A stretch of 64,000 nt of DNA from Microcebus murinus. Lineage: Eukaryota > Chordata > Mammalia > Primates > Cheirogaleidae. Positions within the stretch are counted from its first letter, which is position 1; each line of letters begins with the position of its first letter. Under the pieces are notes generated by a model. The model saw only the letters and a program-made list of their open reading frames with translations, ran no database searches and had not been told where the DNA came from. Of the stretch, positions 1 through 10,564 are shown one piece after another. The position numbers and the translations under genes were made by a program. The stretch spans positions 248,001 through 312,000 of the forward strand of contig NC_134126.1 in the NCBI RefSeq assembly GCF_040939455.1, read 5' to 3'.

Positions 1-850
1 GCCTGCCCGTCTCCCGTGGGTGATTGGACACAGCCAGATCCGCACTGCGCACTGCCTGCCCGTCTCCCGTGGGTGAGTGGACACAGCCAGATCCGCACTG
101 CGCCCTGCCTGACCGTCTGCCATGGGTGAGTGGACACAGCCAGATCCGCACTGCGCCCTGCCTGCCCGTCTCCCGTGGGCGAGTGGACACAGCCAGATCC
201 GCACTGCGCCCTGCCTGCCCGTCTGCCGTGGGCGCGTGGACACAGCCAGATCCGCACTGCGCCCTGCCTGACCGTCTGCCGTGGGTGAGTGGACACAGCC
301 ATATCCGCACTGCGCCCTGCCTGACCGCCTGCCGTGGGTGAGTGGACACAGCCAGATCCGCACTGCGCCCTGCCTGCCCGTCACCCGTGGGCGAGTGGAC
401 ACAGCCAGATCCGCACTGCGCCCTGCCTGACCGCCTGCCGTGGGTGAGTGGACACAGCCAGATCCGCACTGCGCCCTGCCTGCCCGTCTCCCGTGGGCGA
501 GTGGACACAGCCAGATCCGCACTGCGCCCTGCTTGACCGTCTGCCGAGGGTGAGTGGACACAGCCAGATCCACACTGCGCCCTGCCTGCCCGTCTGCCGT
601 GGGTGAGTGGACACAGCCAGATCCACACTGTGCCCTGCCTGACCGCCTGCCGTGTGTGAGTGGACACAGCCAGATCCGTACTGCGCCCTGCCTGACCGCC
701 TGCCCTGGGTGAGTGGACACAGCCAGATCCGCACTGCGCACTGCCTGACAGTCTGCCGTGGGTGAGTCGACACAGCCAGATCCGTACTGCGCCCTGCCTG
801 ACCGCCTACCGTGGGTGAGTGGACACAGCCAGATCCGCACTGCGCCCTGC
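1..850. repeat. 16-unit block duplicated at 35,034-35,883
   Basis: The window opens inside a block that matches 35,034-35,883 at a constant distance of 35,033 bp, exactly 661 units. Both copies begin with the same rare GTGATTGG unit opening (base 20 and base 35,053) and keep the same order of unit variants. A few substitutions separate them, such as CATATCC against CAGATCC near base 296 and CTGCCCTGG against CTGCCGTGG near base 709. Similarity stops at base 851, where CTGCATGCCC faces CTGCCTGCCC. The copy at 35 kb is the first part of a higher-order repeat, so this block probably continues such a repeat from outside the window. Confidence 0.85.
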
Positions 851-1780
851 ATGCCCGTCACCCGTGGGCGAGTGGACACAGCCAGATCCGCACTGCGCCC
901 TGCCTGACCGCCTGCCGTGGGTGAGTGGACACAGCCAGATCCGCACTGCGCCCTGCCAGGCCATCTCCCGTGGGCGAGTGGACACAGCCAGATCCGCACT
1001 GCGCCCTACCTGCCCGTCTCCCGTCGGTGAGTGGACACAGCCAGATCCGCACTGCGCCATGCCTGACCGCCTGTCGTGGGTGAGTGGACACAGCCAGATC
1101 CGCACTGCGCCCTGCCTGACCGTCTGCCGTGGGTGAGTGGACACAGCCAGATCCGCACTGCGCCCTGCCTGCCCGTCTGCCGTGGGTGAGTGGACACAGC
1201 CAGATCCGCACTGCGCCTTGCCTGCCCATCTCACGTGGGTGAGTGGACACAGCCAGATCCGCACTGCGCCCTACCTGCCCGTCTCCCGTGGGTGAGTGGA
1301 CACAGCCAGATCCGCACTGCACCCTGCCTGACCGTCCTTCGTGGGTGAGTGGACACCGCCAGATCCGCACTGCGCCCTGCCTGCACGTCTCCCGTGGGTG
1401 AGTGGACACAGCCAGATCCTCACTGCGCCCTGCCTGCCCGTCTCCCGTCGGTGAGTGGACACAGCCAGATCCGCACTGCGCACTGCCTGCCCGTCTCCGG
1501 TGGGTGAGTGGACACAGCCAGATCCGCACTACGCCCTGCCTGCCCGTCTGTCGTGGGCGAGTGGACACAGCCAGATCCGCACTGCGCACTGCCTGACTCT
1601 CTGCCGAGTGTGAGTGTACACAGCCAGATCCGCACTGCGCTCTGCCTGACCGCCTGCCGTTGGTGAGTGGACACAGCCAGATCCGCACTGCGATCTGCCT
1701 GACCGTCTGCCGTGGGTGAGTGGACACAGCCAGATCCTCACCTCGCCCTGCCTGCCCGTCTGCCGTGGGCGAGTGGACAC
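819..1780. repeat. Block duplicated at 6,530-7,541
   Basis: Unit variants here recur in the same order at 6,530-7,541. The distance is 5,711 bp for the first part and 5,764 bp after about base 1,190, because the downstream copy carries one extra unit with the rare GTGGATACAG opening near 6,900. Diagnostic units include one with CCAGGCCATCTCC near 956, one with a TCACGTGGG end near 1,231 and one with TCCTTCGTGGG near 1,335. The copies part at about 1,780, where the second copy changes to GTGGAATCAGCC. Confidence 0.75.
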
Positions 1781-2269
1781 AGCCAGATCCGCACTGCGCC
1801 CTGCCTGACCGTCTGCCGTGGGTGAGTGGACACAGCCAGATCCGCACTGCGCCCTGCCTGACCGCCTGCCGTGCGTGAGTGGACACAGCCAGATCCGCAC
1901 TGCGCCCTGCCTGCCGGTCTCCCGTGGGCGAGTGGACACAGCCAGATCCGCACTGCGCCCTGCCTGACCGTCTGCCGTGGATGAGTGGACACAGCCAGAT
2001 CCAGACTGCGCCCTGCCTGTCCGTCTGCCGTGGGTGAGTGAACACAGCCCGATCCGCACTGCGCCCTGCCTGACCGTCTTTCGTGGGTGAGTGGACACGG
2101 CCGGTTCCGCACTGCGCCCTGCCTGCTCGTCTCCCGTGGGTGAGTGGACACAGCCAGATCCGCACTGCGCCCTGCCTGCTCGTCTTCCGTGGGTGAGTGG
2201 ACACAGCCAGATCCGCCCTGCGCCCTGCCTGCCCGTCTCCCCTGGGCGAGTGGACACAGCCAGATCCGC

Positions 2270-3674
2270 ACTGCGCCCTGCCTGCCTGTCTCCCGTCAGT
2301 GAGTGGACACAGCCAGATCCGCACTGCGCCCTGCCTGCCCGTCTCCCGTGGGTGAGTGGACACAGCCAGATCTGCACTGCGCCCTGCCTGCCCGTCTCCG
2401 GTGTGTGAGTGGACACAGCCAGATCCGCACTGCGCCTGCCTGCCCGTCTCCCGTCAGTGAGTGGACACAGTCAGATCCGCACTGCGCCCTGCCTGACCGC
2501 CTGCCGTGGGCGAGTGGACACAGCCAGATCCGAACTGCGCCCTGCCGGACCGTCTGCCGTGGGCGAGTGGACACAGCCTGATCCACACTGCGCCCTGCCT
2601 GCCCCTCTGCCGTGGGCGAGTGGAATCAGCCAGATCCGCACTGCGCCCTGCCTGACCATCTGCCGTGGGTGAGTGGACACAGCCAGATCCGCACTGCGCC
2701 CTGCCTAACCGCCTTCCGTGGGTGGGTGGACACAGCCAGATCCGCCCTGCGCCCTGCCTGCCCGTCTCCCCTGGGCGAGTGGACACAGCCAGATCCGCAC
2801 TGCGCTCTGCCTGCCCGTCTACCGTGGGCGAGTGGACACAGCCAGATCCGCACTGCGCCCTGCCTGCCCGTCTCCCTGGGGCGAGTGGACACAGCCAGAT
2901 CCGCACTGCGCCCTGCCTGCCCTTCTGCCGTGGGTGAGTGGACACAGCCAGATCCGCACTGCGCCCTGCCTGATCGTCTGCCGTCGGTGAGTGGACACAG
3001 CCAGATCCACACTGCGCCCTGCTGCCCGTCTGCCGTGGGCGAGTGGACACAGCCCGATCCGCACTGCGCCCTGCCTGACCGTCTGCCGTGGGTGAGTGGA
3101 CACAGCCAGATCCGCACTGCGCCCTGCCTGCCCGTCTGCCGTGGGCGAGTGGACACAGCCAGATCCGCACTGCGCCCTGCCTGACGGTCTGCCGTGGGTG
3201 AGTGGACACAGCCAGATCCACACAGCGCACTGCCTGCCCCTCTGCCGTGGGCGAGTGGACACAGCCAGATCCGCACTGCGCCCTGCCTGACCGTCTGCCG
3301 TGGGTGAGTGGACACCGCCAGAACCGCACTGCGCCCTGCCTGCCCGTCTCCCGTGGGCGAGTGGACACAGCCAGATCCGCACTGCGCCCTGCCTGCCCGT
3401 CTCCCGTGGGTGAGTGGACACAGCCAGATCCGCACTGCGCCCTGCCTGACCGTCTGCCGTCGGTGAGTGGACACAGCCAGATCCACACTGCGCCCTGCCT
3501 GCCCGTCTCCAGTGGGCGAGTGGACACAGCCACATCCGGACTGCGCCCTGCCTGCCCGTCTGCCGTGGGCGAGTGGACACAGCCAGATCCGCACTGCGCC
3601 CTGCCTGACCGTCTGCCGTGGGTGAGTGGACACAGCACATCCGCACTGCGCCCTGCCTGACCGCCCTCCGTGGG
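2270..3674. repeat. Block A of the 5' mosaic, first of three copies
   Basis: This stretch recurs twice. Bases 2,614-3,674 match 7,531-8,592 at 4,917 bp distance, and about 2,270-3,400 match 9,430-10,560 at 7,161 bp. Shared markers are GTGGAATCAGCC (2,617) or its GTGGAAACAGCC variant, a GGGTGGGTGG unit start (near 2,721), a TCCCTGGGGCGAG end (near 2,872) and a 52-bp unit with CCCTGCTGCCC (near 3,018). Neither distance is a multiple of 53, because short indels lie between the copies. The last 352 bp of the window are a fourth, partial copy, identical to 2,492-2,843. Confidence 0.8.
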
Positions 3675-4164
3675 TGAGTGGACACAGCCAGATCCGCACT
3701 GCGCCCTGCCTGATCGTCTGCCGTCGGTGAGTGGACACAGCCAGATCCGCACTGCGCCCTGCCTGCCCGTCTGCCATGGGCGAGTGGACACAGCCCGATC
3801 CGCACTGCGCCCTGCCTGACCGTCTGCCGTGGGTGAGTGGACACAGCCAGATCCGCACTGCGCCCTGCCTGCCCGTCTGCCGTGGGCGAGTGGACACAGC
3901 CAGATCCGCACTGCGCCCTGCCTGATGGTCTGCCGTGGGTGAGTGGACACAGCCAGATCCGCACTGCGCCTTGCCTGCCCATCTCACGTGGGTGAGTGGA
4001 CACAGCCAGATTCGCACTGCGCCCTGCCTGACCGTCTGCCGTGGGTGAGTGGACACAGCCAGATCCGCAATGCGCCCTGCCTGACCATCTGCCGTGGGTG
4101 AGTGGACACAGCCAGATCCGCACTGCGCCCTGCCAGGCCATCTCCCGTGGGCGAGTGGACACAC

Positions 4165-5484
4165 CCCGATCCGCACTGCGCCCTGCCTGACCGTCTTTCG
4201 TGGGTGAGTGGACACGGCCGGTTCCGCACTGCGCCCTGCCTGCTCGTCTCCCGTGGGTGAGTGGACACAGCCAGATCCGCACTGCGCCCTGCCTGCTCGT
4301 CTTCCGTGGGTGAGTGGACACAGCCAGATCCGCCCTGCGCCCTGCCTGCCCGTCTCCCCTGGGCGAGTGGACACAGCCAGATCCGCACTGCGCTCTGCCT
4401 GCCCGTCTGCCGTGGGCGAGTGGACACAGCCAGATCCGCACTGCGCCCTGCCTGCCCGTCTGCTGTGGGTGAGTGGACACAGCCAGATCCGCACTGCGCC
4501 CTGCCTCACCGCCTGCCGTGGGTGAGTGGACACAGCCAGATCCGCACTGCGCCCTGCCTGCCCGTCTCCCGTGGGCGAGTGGACACAGCCAGATCCGCAC
4601 TGCGCCCTGCCTGACCGTCTGCCGTGGATGAGTGGACACAGCCAGATCCAGACTGCGCCCTGCCTGTCCGTCTGCCGTGGGTGAGTGAACACAGCCCGAT
4701 CCGCACTGCGCCCTGCCTGACCGTCCTTCGTGGGTGAGTGGACACCGCCAGATCCGCACTGCGCCCTGCCTGCCCGTCTCCCGTGGGCGAGTGGACACAG
4801 CCAGATCCGCACTGCGCGCTGCTTGCCCGTCTGTCGTGGGCGAGTGGACACAGCCATATCCGCACTACGCCCTGCCTGACCGTCTGCCGTGGGTGAGTGG
4901 ACACAGCCAGATCCACACTGCGCCCTGCCTGCCCGTCTGCCGTGGGCGAGCAGACACAGCCAGATCCGAACTGCGCACTGCCTGACCATCTGCCGTGGGG
5001 GACACAGCCAGATCCGCACTGCGCCCTGCCTGACCGTCTGCCGTCGGTGAGTGGACACAGCCAGATCCACACTGCGCCCTGCCTGCCCGTCTGCCGTGGG
5101 CGAGCGGACACAGCCAGATCCGCACTGCGCGCTGCCTGCCCGTCTGTCGTGGGCGAGTGGACACAGCCATATCCGCACTACGCCCTGCCTGACCGTCTGC
5201 CGTGGGCGAGTGGACACAGCCAGATCCGCACTGCGCCCTGCCTGACCGCCTGCCGTGGGTGAGTGGACACAGCCAGATCCGCACTGCGCCCTGCCAGGCC
5301 ATCTCCCGTGGGCGAGTGGACACAGCCAGATCCGCACTGCGCCCTGCCTGCCCGTCTCCCGTCGGTGAGTGGACACAGCCAGATCCGCACTGCGCCATGC
5401 CTGACCGCCTGTCGTGGGTGAGTGGACACAGCCAGATCCGCACTGCGCCCTGCCTGACCGTCTGCCGTGGGTGAGTGGACACAG
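4165..5484. repeat. 1,320-bp tandem duplication, copy 1
   Basis: This segment is followed directly by a second copy. The period is 1,320 bp, which is 25 units minus 5 bp, and the missing bases are explained by the 48-bp unit at 4,999-5,046. A marker unit with GACACGGCCGGTTCC lies near 4,210 in copy 1 and 5,530 in copy 2. The same marker appears near 2,093 and 8,778, so the duplicated segment was itself built from an older block. Copies differ by few substitutions, for example TGTCGTGGG against TGTCGCGGG near 4,832 and 6,152. Confidence 0.85.
4999..5046. repeat. 48-bp short unit lacking TGAGT
   Basis: The junction reads CCGTGGGGGACACAGCC instead of CCGTGGGTGAGTGGACACAG, so five bases of the unit start are absent. 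The same lesion sits at 6,319-6,366, exactly 1,320 bp further. The deletion therefore preceded the tandem duplication. It removes the GTGAGT motif from this unit and shifts reading frames, yet the antisense frames stay open across it. Confidence 0.9.
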
Positions 5485-6527
5485 CCCGATCCGCACTGCG
5501 CCCTGCCTGACCGTCTTTCGTGGGTGAGTGGACACGGCCGGTTCCGCACTGCGCCCTGCCTGCTCGTCTCCCGTGGGTGAGTGGACACAGCCAGATCCGC
5601 ACTGCGCCCTGCCTGCTCGTCTTCCGTGGGTGAGTGGACACAGCCAGATCCGCCCTGCGCCCTGCCTGCCCGTCTCCCCTGGGCGAGTGGACACAGCCAG
5701 ATCCGCACTGCGCTCTGCCTGCCCGTCTGCCGTGGGCGAGTGGACACAGCCAGATCCGCACTGCGCCCTGCCTGCCCGTCTGCTGTGGGTGAGTGGACAC
5801 AGCCAGATCCGCACTGCGCCCTGCCTCACCGCCTGCCGTGGGTGAGTGGACACAGCCAGATCCGCACTGCGCCCTGCCTGCCCGTCTCCCGTGGGCGAGT
5901 GGACACAGCCAGATCCGCACTGCGCCCTGCCTGACCGTCTGCCGTGGATGAGTGGACACAGCCAGATCCAGACTGCGCCCTGCCTGTCCGTCTGCCGTGG
6001 GTGAGTGAACACAGCCCGATCCGCACTGCGCCCTGCCTGACCGTCCTTCGTGGGTGAGTGGACACCGCCAGATCCGCACTGCGCCCTGCCTGCCCGTCTC
6101 CCGTGGGCGAGTGGACACAGCCAGATCCGCACTGCGCGCTGCTTGCCCGTCTGTCGCGGGCGAGTGGACACAGCCATATCCGCACTACGCCCTGCCTGAC
6201 CGTCTGCCGTGGGTGAGTGGACACAGCCAGATCCACACTGCGCCCTGCCTGCCCGTCTGCCGTGGGCGAGCAGACACAGCCAGATCCGAACTGCGCACTG
6301 CCTGACCATCTGCCGTGGGGGACACAGCCAGATCCGCACTGCGCCCTGCCTGACCGTCCTCCGTCGGTGAGTGGACACAGCCAGATCCACACTGCGCCCT
6401 GCCTGCCCGTCTGCCGTGGGCGAGCGGACACAGCCAGATCCGCACTGCGCGCTGCCTGCCCGTCTGTCGTGGGCGAGTGGACACAGCCATATCCGCACTA
6501 CGCCCTGCCTGACCGTCTGCCGTGGGT
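5485..6527. repeat. 1,320-bp tandem duplication, copy 2
   Basis: This second copy is colinear with 4,165-5,207. At about 6,528 it gains one unit ending in TCACCCGTGGG, after which similarity resumes at a distance of 1,373 bp (1,320 + 53) up to about 6,857. It carries the same 48-bp short unit at 6,319-6,366. Confidence 0.83.
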
Positions 6528-7530
6528 GAGTGGACACAGCCAGATCCGCACTGCGCCCTGCATGCCCGTCACCCGTGGGCGAGTGGACACAGCCAGATCC
6601 GCACTGCGCCCTGCCTGACCGCCTGCCGTGGGTGAGTGGACACAGCCAGATCCGCACTGCGCCCTGCCAGGCCATCTCCCGTGGGCGAGTGGACACAGCC
6701 AGATCCGCACTGCGCCCTGCCTGCCCGTCTCCCGTCGGTGAGTGGACACAGCCAGATCCGCACTGCGCCATGCCTGACCGCCTGTCGTGGGTGAGTGGAC
6801 ACAGCCAGATCCGCACTGCGCCCTGCCTGACCGTCTGCCGTGGGTGAGTGGACACAGCCAGATCCGCACTGCGCCCTGCCTGCCCGTCTGCCGTGGGTGA
6901 GTGGATACAGCCAGATTCGCACTGCGCCCTGCCTGACCGTCTCCCGTGGGTGAGTGGACACAGCCAGATCCGTACTGCGCCTTGCCTGCCCATCTCACGT
7001 GGGTGAGTGGACACAGCCAGATCCGCACTGCGCCCTACCTGCCCGTCTCCCGTGGGTGAGTGGACACAGCCAGATCCGCAGTGCACCCTGCCTGACCGTC
7101 CTTCGTGGGTGAGTGGACACCGCCAGATCCGCACTGCGCCCTGCCTGCACGTCTCCCGTGGGTGAGTGGACACAGCCAGATCCTCACTGCGCCCTGCCTG
7201 CCCGTCTCCCGTCGGTGAGTGGACACAGCCAGATCCGCACTGCGCACTGCCTGCCCGTCTCCGGTGGGTGAGTGGACACAGCCAGATCCGCACTACGCCC
7301 TGCCTGCCCGTCTGTCGTGGGCGAGTGGACACAGCCAGATCCGCACTGCGCACTGCCTGACTCTCTGCCGAGGGTGAGTGTACACAGCCAGATCCGCACT
7401 GCGCTCTGCCTGACCGCCTGCCGTTGGTGAGTGGACACAGCCAGATCCGCACTGCGATCTGCCTGACCGTCTGCCGTGGGAGAGTGGACACAGCCAGATC
7501 CGCACCTCGCCCTGCCTGCCCGTCTGCCGT

Positions 7531-8592
7531 GGGCGAGTGGAATCAGCCAGATCCGCACTGCGCCCTGCCTGACCGTCTGCCGTGGGTGAGTGGACACAGC
7601 CAGATCCGCACTGCGCCCTGCCTAACCGCCTTCCGTGGGTGGGTGGACACAGCCAGATCCGCCCTGCGCCCTGCCTGCCCGTCTCCCCTGGGCGAGTGGA
7701 CACAGGCAGATCCGCACTGCGCTCTGCCTGCCCGTCTACCGTGGGCGAGTGGACACAGCCAGATCCGCACAGCGCCCTGCCTGCCCGTCTCCCTGGGGCG
7801 AGTGGACACAGCCAGATCCGCACTGCGCCCTGCCTGCCCTTCTGCCGTGGGTGAGTGGACACAGCCAGATCCGCACTGCGCCCTGCCTGATCGTCTGCCG
7901 TCGGTGAGTGGACACAGCCAGATCCACACTGCGCCCTGCTGCCCGTCTGCCGTGGGCGAGTGGACACAGCCCGATCCGCACTGCGCCCTGCCTGACCGTC
8001 TGCCGTGGGTGAGTGGACACAGCCAGATCCGCACTGCGCCCTGCCTGCCCGTCTGCCGTGGGCGAGTGGACACAGCCAGATCCGCACTGCGCCCTGCCTG
8101 ACGGTCTGCCGTGGGTGAGTGGACACAGCCAGATCCACACAGCGCACTGCCTGCCCCTCTGCCGTGGGCGAGTGGACACAGCCAGATCCGCACTGCGCCC
8201 TGCCTGACCGTCTGCCGTGGGTGAGTGGACACAGCCAGAACCGCACTGCGCCCTGCCTGCCCGTCTCCCGTGGGCGAGTGGACACAGCCAGATCCGCACT
8301 GCGCCCTGCCTGCCCGTCTCCAGTGGGCGAGTGGACACAGCCAGATCCGCACTGCGCCCTGCCTGACCGTCTGCCGTCGGTGAGTGGACACAGCCAGATC
8401 CACACTGCGCCCTGCCTGCCCGTCTCCAGTGGGCGAGTGGACACAGCCACATCCGGACTGCGCCCTGCCTGCCCGTCTGCCGTGGGCGAGTGGACACAGC
8501 CAGATCCGCACTGCGCCCTGCCTGACCGTCTGCCGTGGGTGAGTGGACACAGCCACATCCGCACTGCGCCCTGCCTGACCGCCCTCCGTGGG
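7531..8592. repeat. Block A of the 5' mosaic, second copy
   Basis: This is colinear with 2,614-3,674 at 4,917 bp distance, starting at the GTGGAATCAGCC unit. Differences are scattered single bases, for example GACACAGGCAG near 7,702 and AACCGCACTG near 8,239. The copy ends at the 20-bp truncated unit at 8,592, which acts as a breakpoint. Confidence 0.8.
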
Positions 8593-8611
8593 TGAGTGGA
8601 CACAGCCATGG
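8592..8611. repeat. 20-bp truncated unit (deletion breakpoint)
   Basis: The unit reads GTGAGTGGACACAGCC and passes straight into ATGGGCGAGTGG, so 33 bp of a normal unit are missing. The related region at 3,674-3,780 holds two complete units here, the second ending in CTGCCATGGGCGAG. The junction is best read as a deletion of 86 bp relative to that copy. It is the largest departure from the 53-bp register that I found in the window. Confidence 0.9.
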
Positions 8612-9429
8612 GCGAGTGGACACAGCCCGATCCGCACTGCGCCCTGCCTGACCGTCTGCCGTGGGTGAGTGGACACAGCCTGATCCGCACTGCGCCCTGC
8701 CTGCCCGTCTGCCGTGGGCGAGTGGACACAGCCCGATCCGCACTGCGCCCTGCCTGACCGTCTTTCGTGGGTGAGTGGACACGGCCGGTTCCGCACTGCG
8801 CCCTGCCTGCTCGTCTCCCGTGGGTGAGTGGACACAGCCAGATCCGCACTGCGCCCTGCCTGACCGTCTGCCGTGGATGAGTGGACACAGCCAGATCCAG
8901 ACTGCGCCCTGCCTGTCCGTCTGCCGTGGGTGAGTGAACACAGCCCGATCCGCACTGCGCCCTGCCTGACCGTCCTTCGTGGGTGAGTGGACACCGCCAG
9001 ATCCGCACTGCGCCCTGCCTGCCCGTCTCCCGTGGGCGAGTGGACACAGCCAGATCCGCACTGCGCGCTGCTTGCCCGTCTGTCGTGGGCGAGTGGACAC
9101 AGCCATATCCGAACTACGCCCTGCCTGACCGTCTGCCGTGGGTGAGTGGACACAGCCAGATCCACACTGCGCCCTGCCTGCCCGTCTGCCGTGGGCGAGC
9201 GGACACAGCCAGATCCGAACTGCGCACTGCCTGACCATCTGCCGTGGGTGAGTGGACACAGCCAGATCCGCACTGCGCCCTGCCTGACCGCCTGTCGTGG
9301 ATGAGTGGACACAGCCAGATCCGCACTGCGACCTGCCTGCCCGTCTGCCGTGGGTGAGTGGACACAGCCAGATCCACAGTGCGCCCTGCCTGCCCGTCTG
9401 CCGTGGGTGAGTGGACACAGCCAGATCCG

Positions 9430-10560
9430 CACTGCGCCCTGCCTGCCTGTCTCCCGTCAGTGAGTGGACACAGCCAGATCCGCACTGCGCCCTGCCTGCC
9501 CGTCTCCCGTGGGTGAGTGGACACAGCCAGATCTGCACTGCGCCCTGCCTGCCCGTCTCCGGTGTGTGAGTGGACACAGCCAGATCCGCACTGCGCCTGC
9601 CTGACCGTCTCCCGTCAGTGAGTGGACACAGTCAGATCCGCACTGCGCCCTGCCTGACCGCCTGCCGTGGGCGAGTGGACACAGCCAGATCCGAACTGCG
9701 CCCTGCCGGACCGTCTGCCGTGGGCGAGTGGACACAGCCTGATCCACACTGCGCCCTGCCTGCCCGTCTGCCGTGGGCGAGTGGAAACAGCCAGATCCGC
9801 ACTGCGCCCTGCCTGACCGTCTGCCGTGGGTGAGTGGACACAGCCAGATCCGCACTGCGCCCTGCCTAACCGCCTTCCGTGGGTGGGTGGACACAGCCAG
9901 ATCCGCCCTGCGCCCTGCCTGCCCGTCTCCCCTGGGCGAGTGGACACAGCCAGATCCGCACTGCGCTCTGCCTGCCCGTCTACCGTGGGCGAGTGGACAC
10001 AGCCAGATCCGCACTGCGCCCTGCCTGCCCGTCTCCCTGGGGCGAGTGGACACAGCCAGATCCGCACTGCGCCCTGCCTGCCCTTCTGCCGTGGGTGAGT
10101 GGACACAGCCAGATCCACACTGCGCCCTGCCTGATCGTCTGCCGTCGGTGAGTGGACACAGCCAGATCCGCACTGCGCCCTGCTGCCCGTCTGCCGTGGG
10201 CGAGTGGACACAGCCCGATCCGCACTGCGCCCTGCCTGACCGTCTGCCGTGGGTGAGTGGACACAGCCATATCCGCACTGCGCCCTGCCTGCCCGTCTGC
10301 CGTGGGCGAGTGGACACAGCCAGATCCGCACTGCGCCCTGCCTGACCGTCTGCCGTGGGTGAGTGGACACAGCCAGATCCACACAGCGCACCGCCTGCCC
10401 CTCTGCCGTGGGCGAGTGGACACAGCCAGATCCGCACTGCGCCCTGCCTGACCGTCTGCCGTGGGTGAGTGGACACAGCCAGAACCGCACTGCGCCCTGC
10501 CTGCCCGTCTCCCGTGGGCGAGTGGACACAGCCAGATCCGCACTGCGCCCTGCCTGCCCG
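9430..10560. repeat. Block A of the 5' mosaic, third copy
   Basis: This is colinear with about 2,270-3,400 at 7,161 bp distance. It includes the 52-bp unit with CTGCGCCTGCC near 9,590, shared with 2,430. It has GTGGAAACAGCC near 9,781 where the other copies have GTGGAATCAGCC. Confidence 0.78.
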
Positions 10561-10564
10561 TCTC

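Larger units (their letters stand above)
2626..7491 (-). other. 1,621-codon stop-free antisense frame, not called as a gene
   Basis: This is the longest open frame in the window, and a 1,494-codon frame lies at 44,425-48,909 on the same strand. The translation is a 53-residue period rich in Arg, Gly, Ser and Cys, with segments such as CVHSPTGDGQAGRSADLAVS and IWLCPLTHGRRSGRAQCGSG and about three Cys per period. Three DNA units (159 bp) make one period because 53 bp shifts the frame. All three antisense frames of the consensus unit lack stops, so indels move between open frames without ending them. Variation is not spared at any codon position, and I see no promoter, initiation context or unique domain. 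I judge this a by-product of the satellite. Translation is possible but unsupported. Confidence 0.9.

Noticed and set aside
24..341. Many plus-strand frames of 64-193 codons beginning MDTARSALR or similar
   Set aside because: They begin at repeated ATG or GTG triplets of the unit and end at the TGA in GTGAG or CTGACC. They exist only where GCGAG or GCCC variants remove those stops.
4190..4225. CENP-B box-like sequence around TTCGTGGGTGAGTGG
   Set aside because: The motif needs an A and CGGG at fixed places after TTCG. The sequence here has neither, and the TTCG variant occurs in only some units.
2626..7491. Giant repeat protein gene on the minus strand (also 44,425-48,909 and others)
   Set aside because: All three antisense frames are open in the repeat unit, so long frames appear wherever no variant creates a stop. 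There is no unique domain, start context, codon-position constraint or gene structure.
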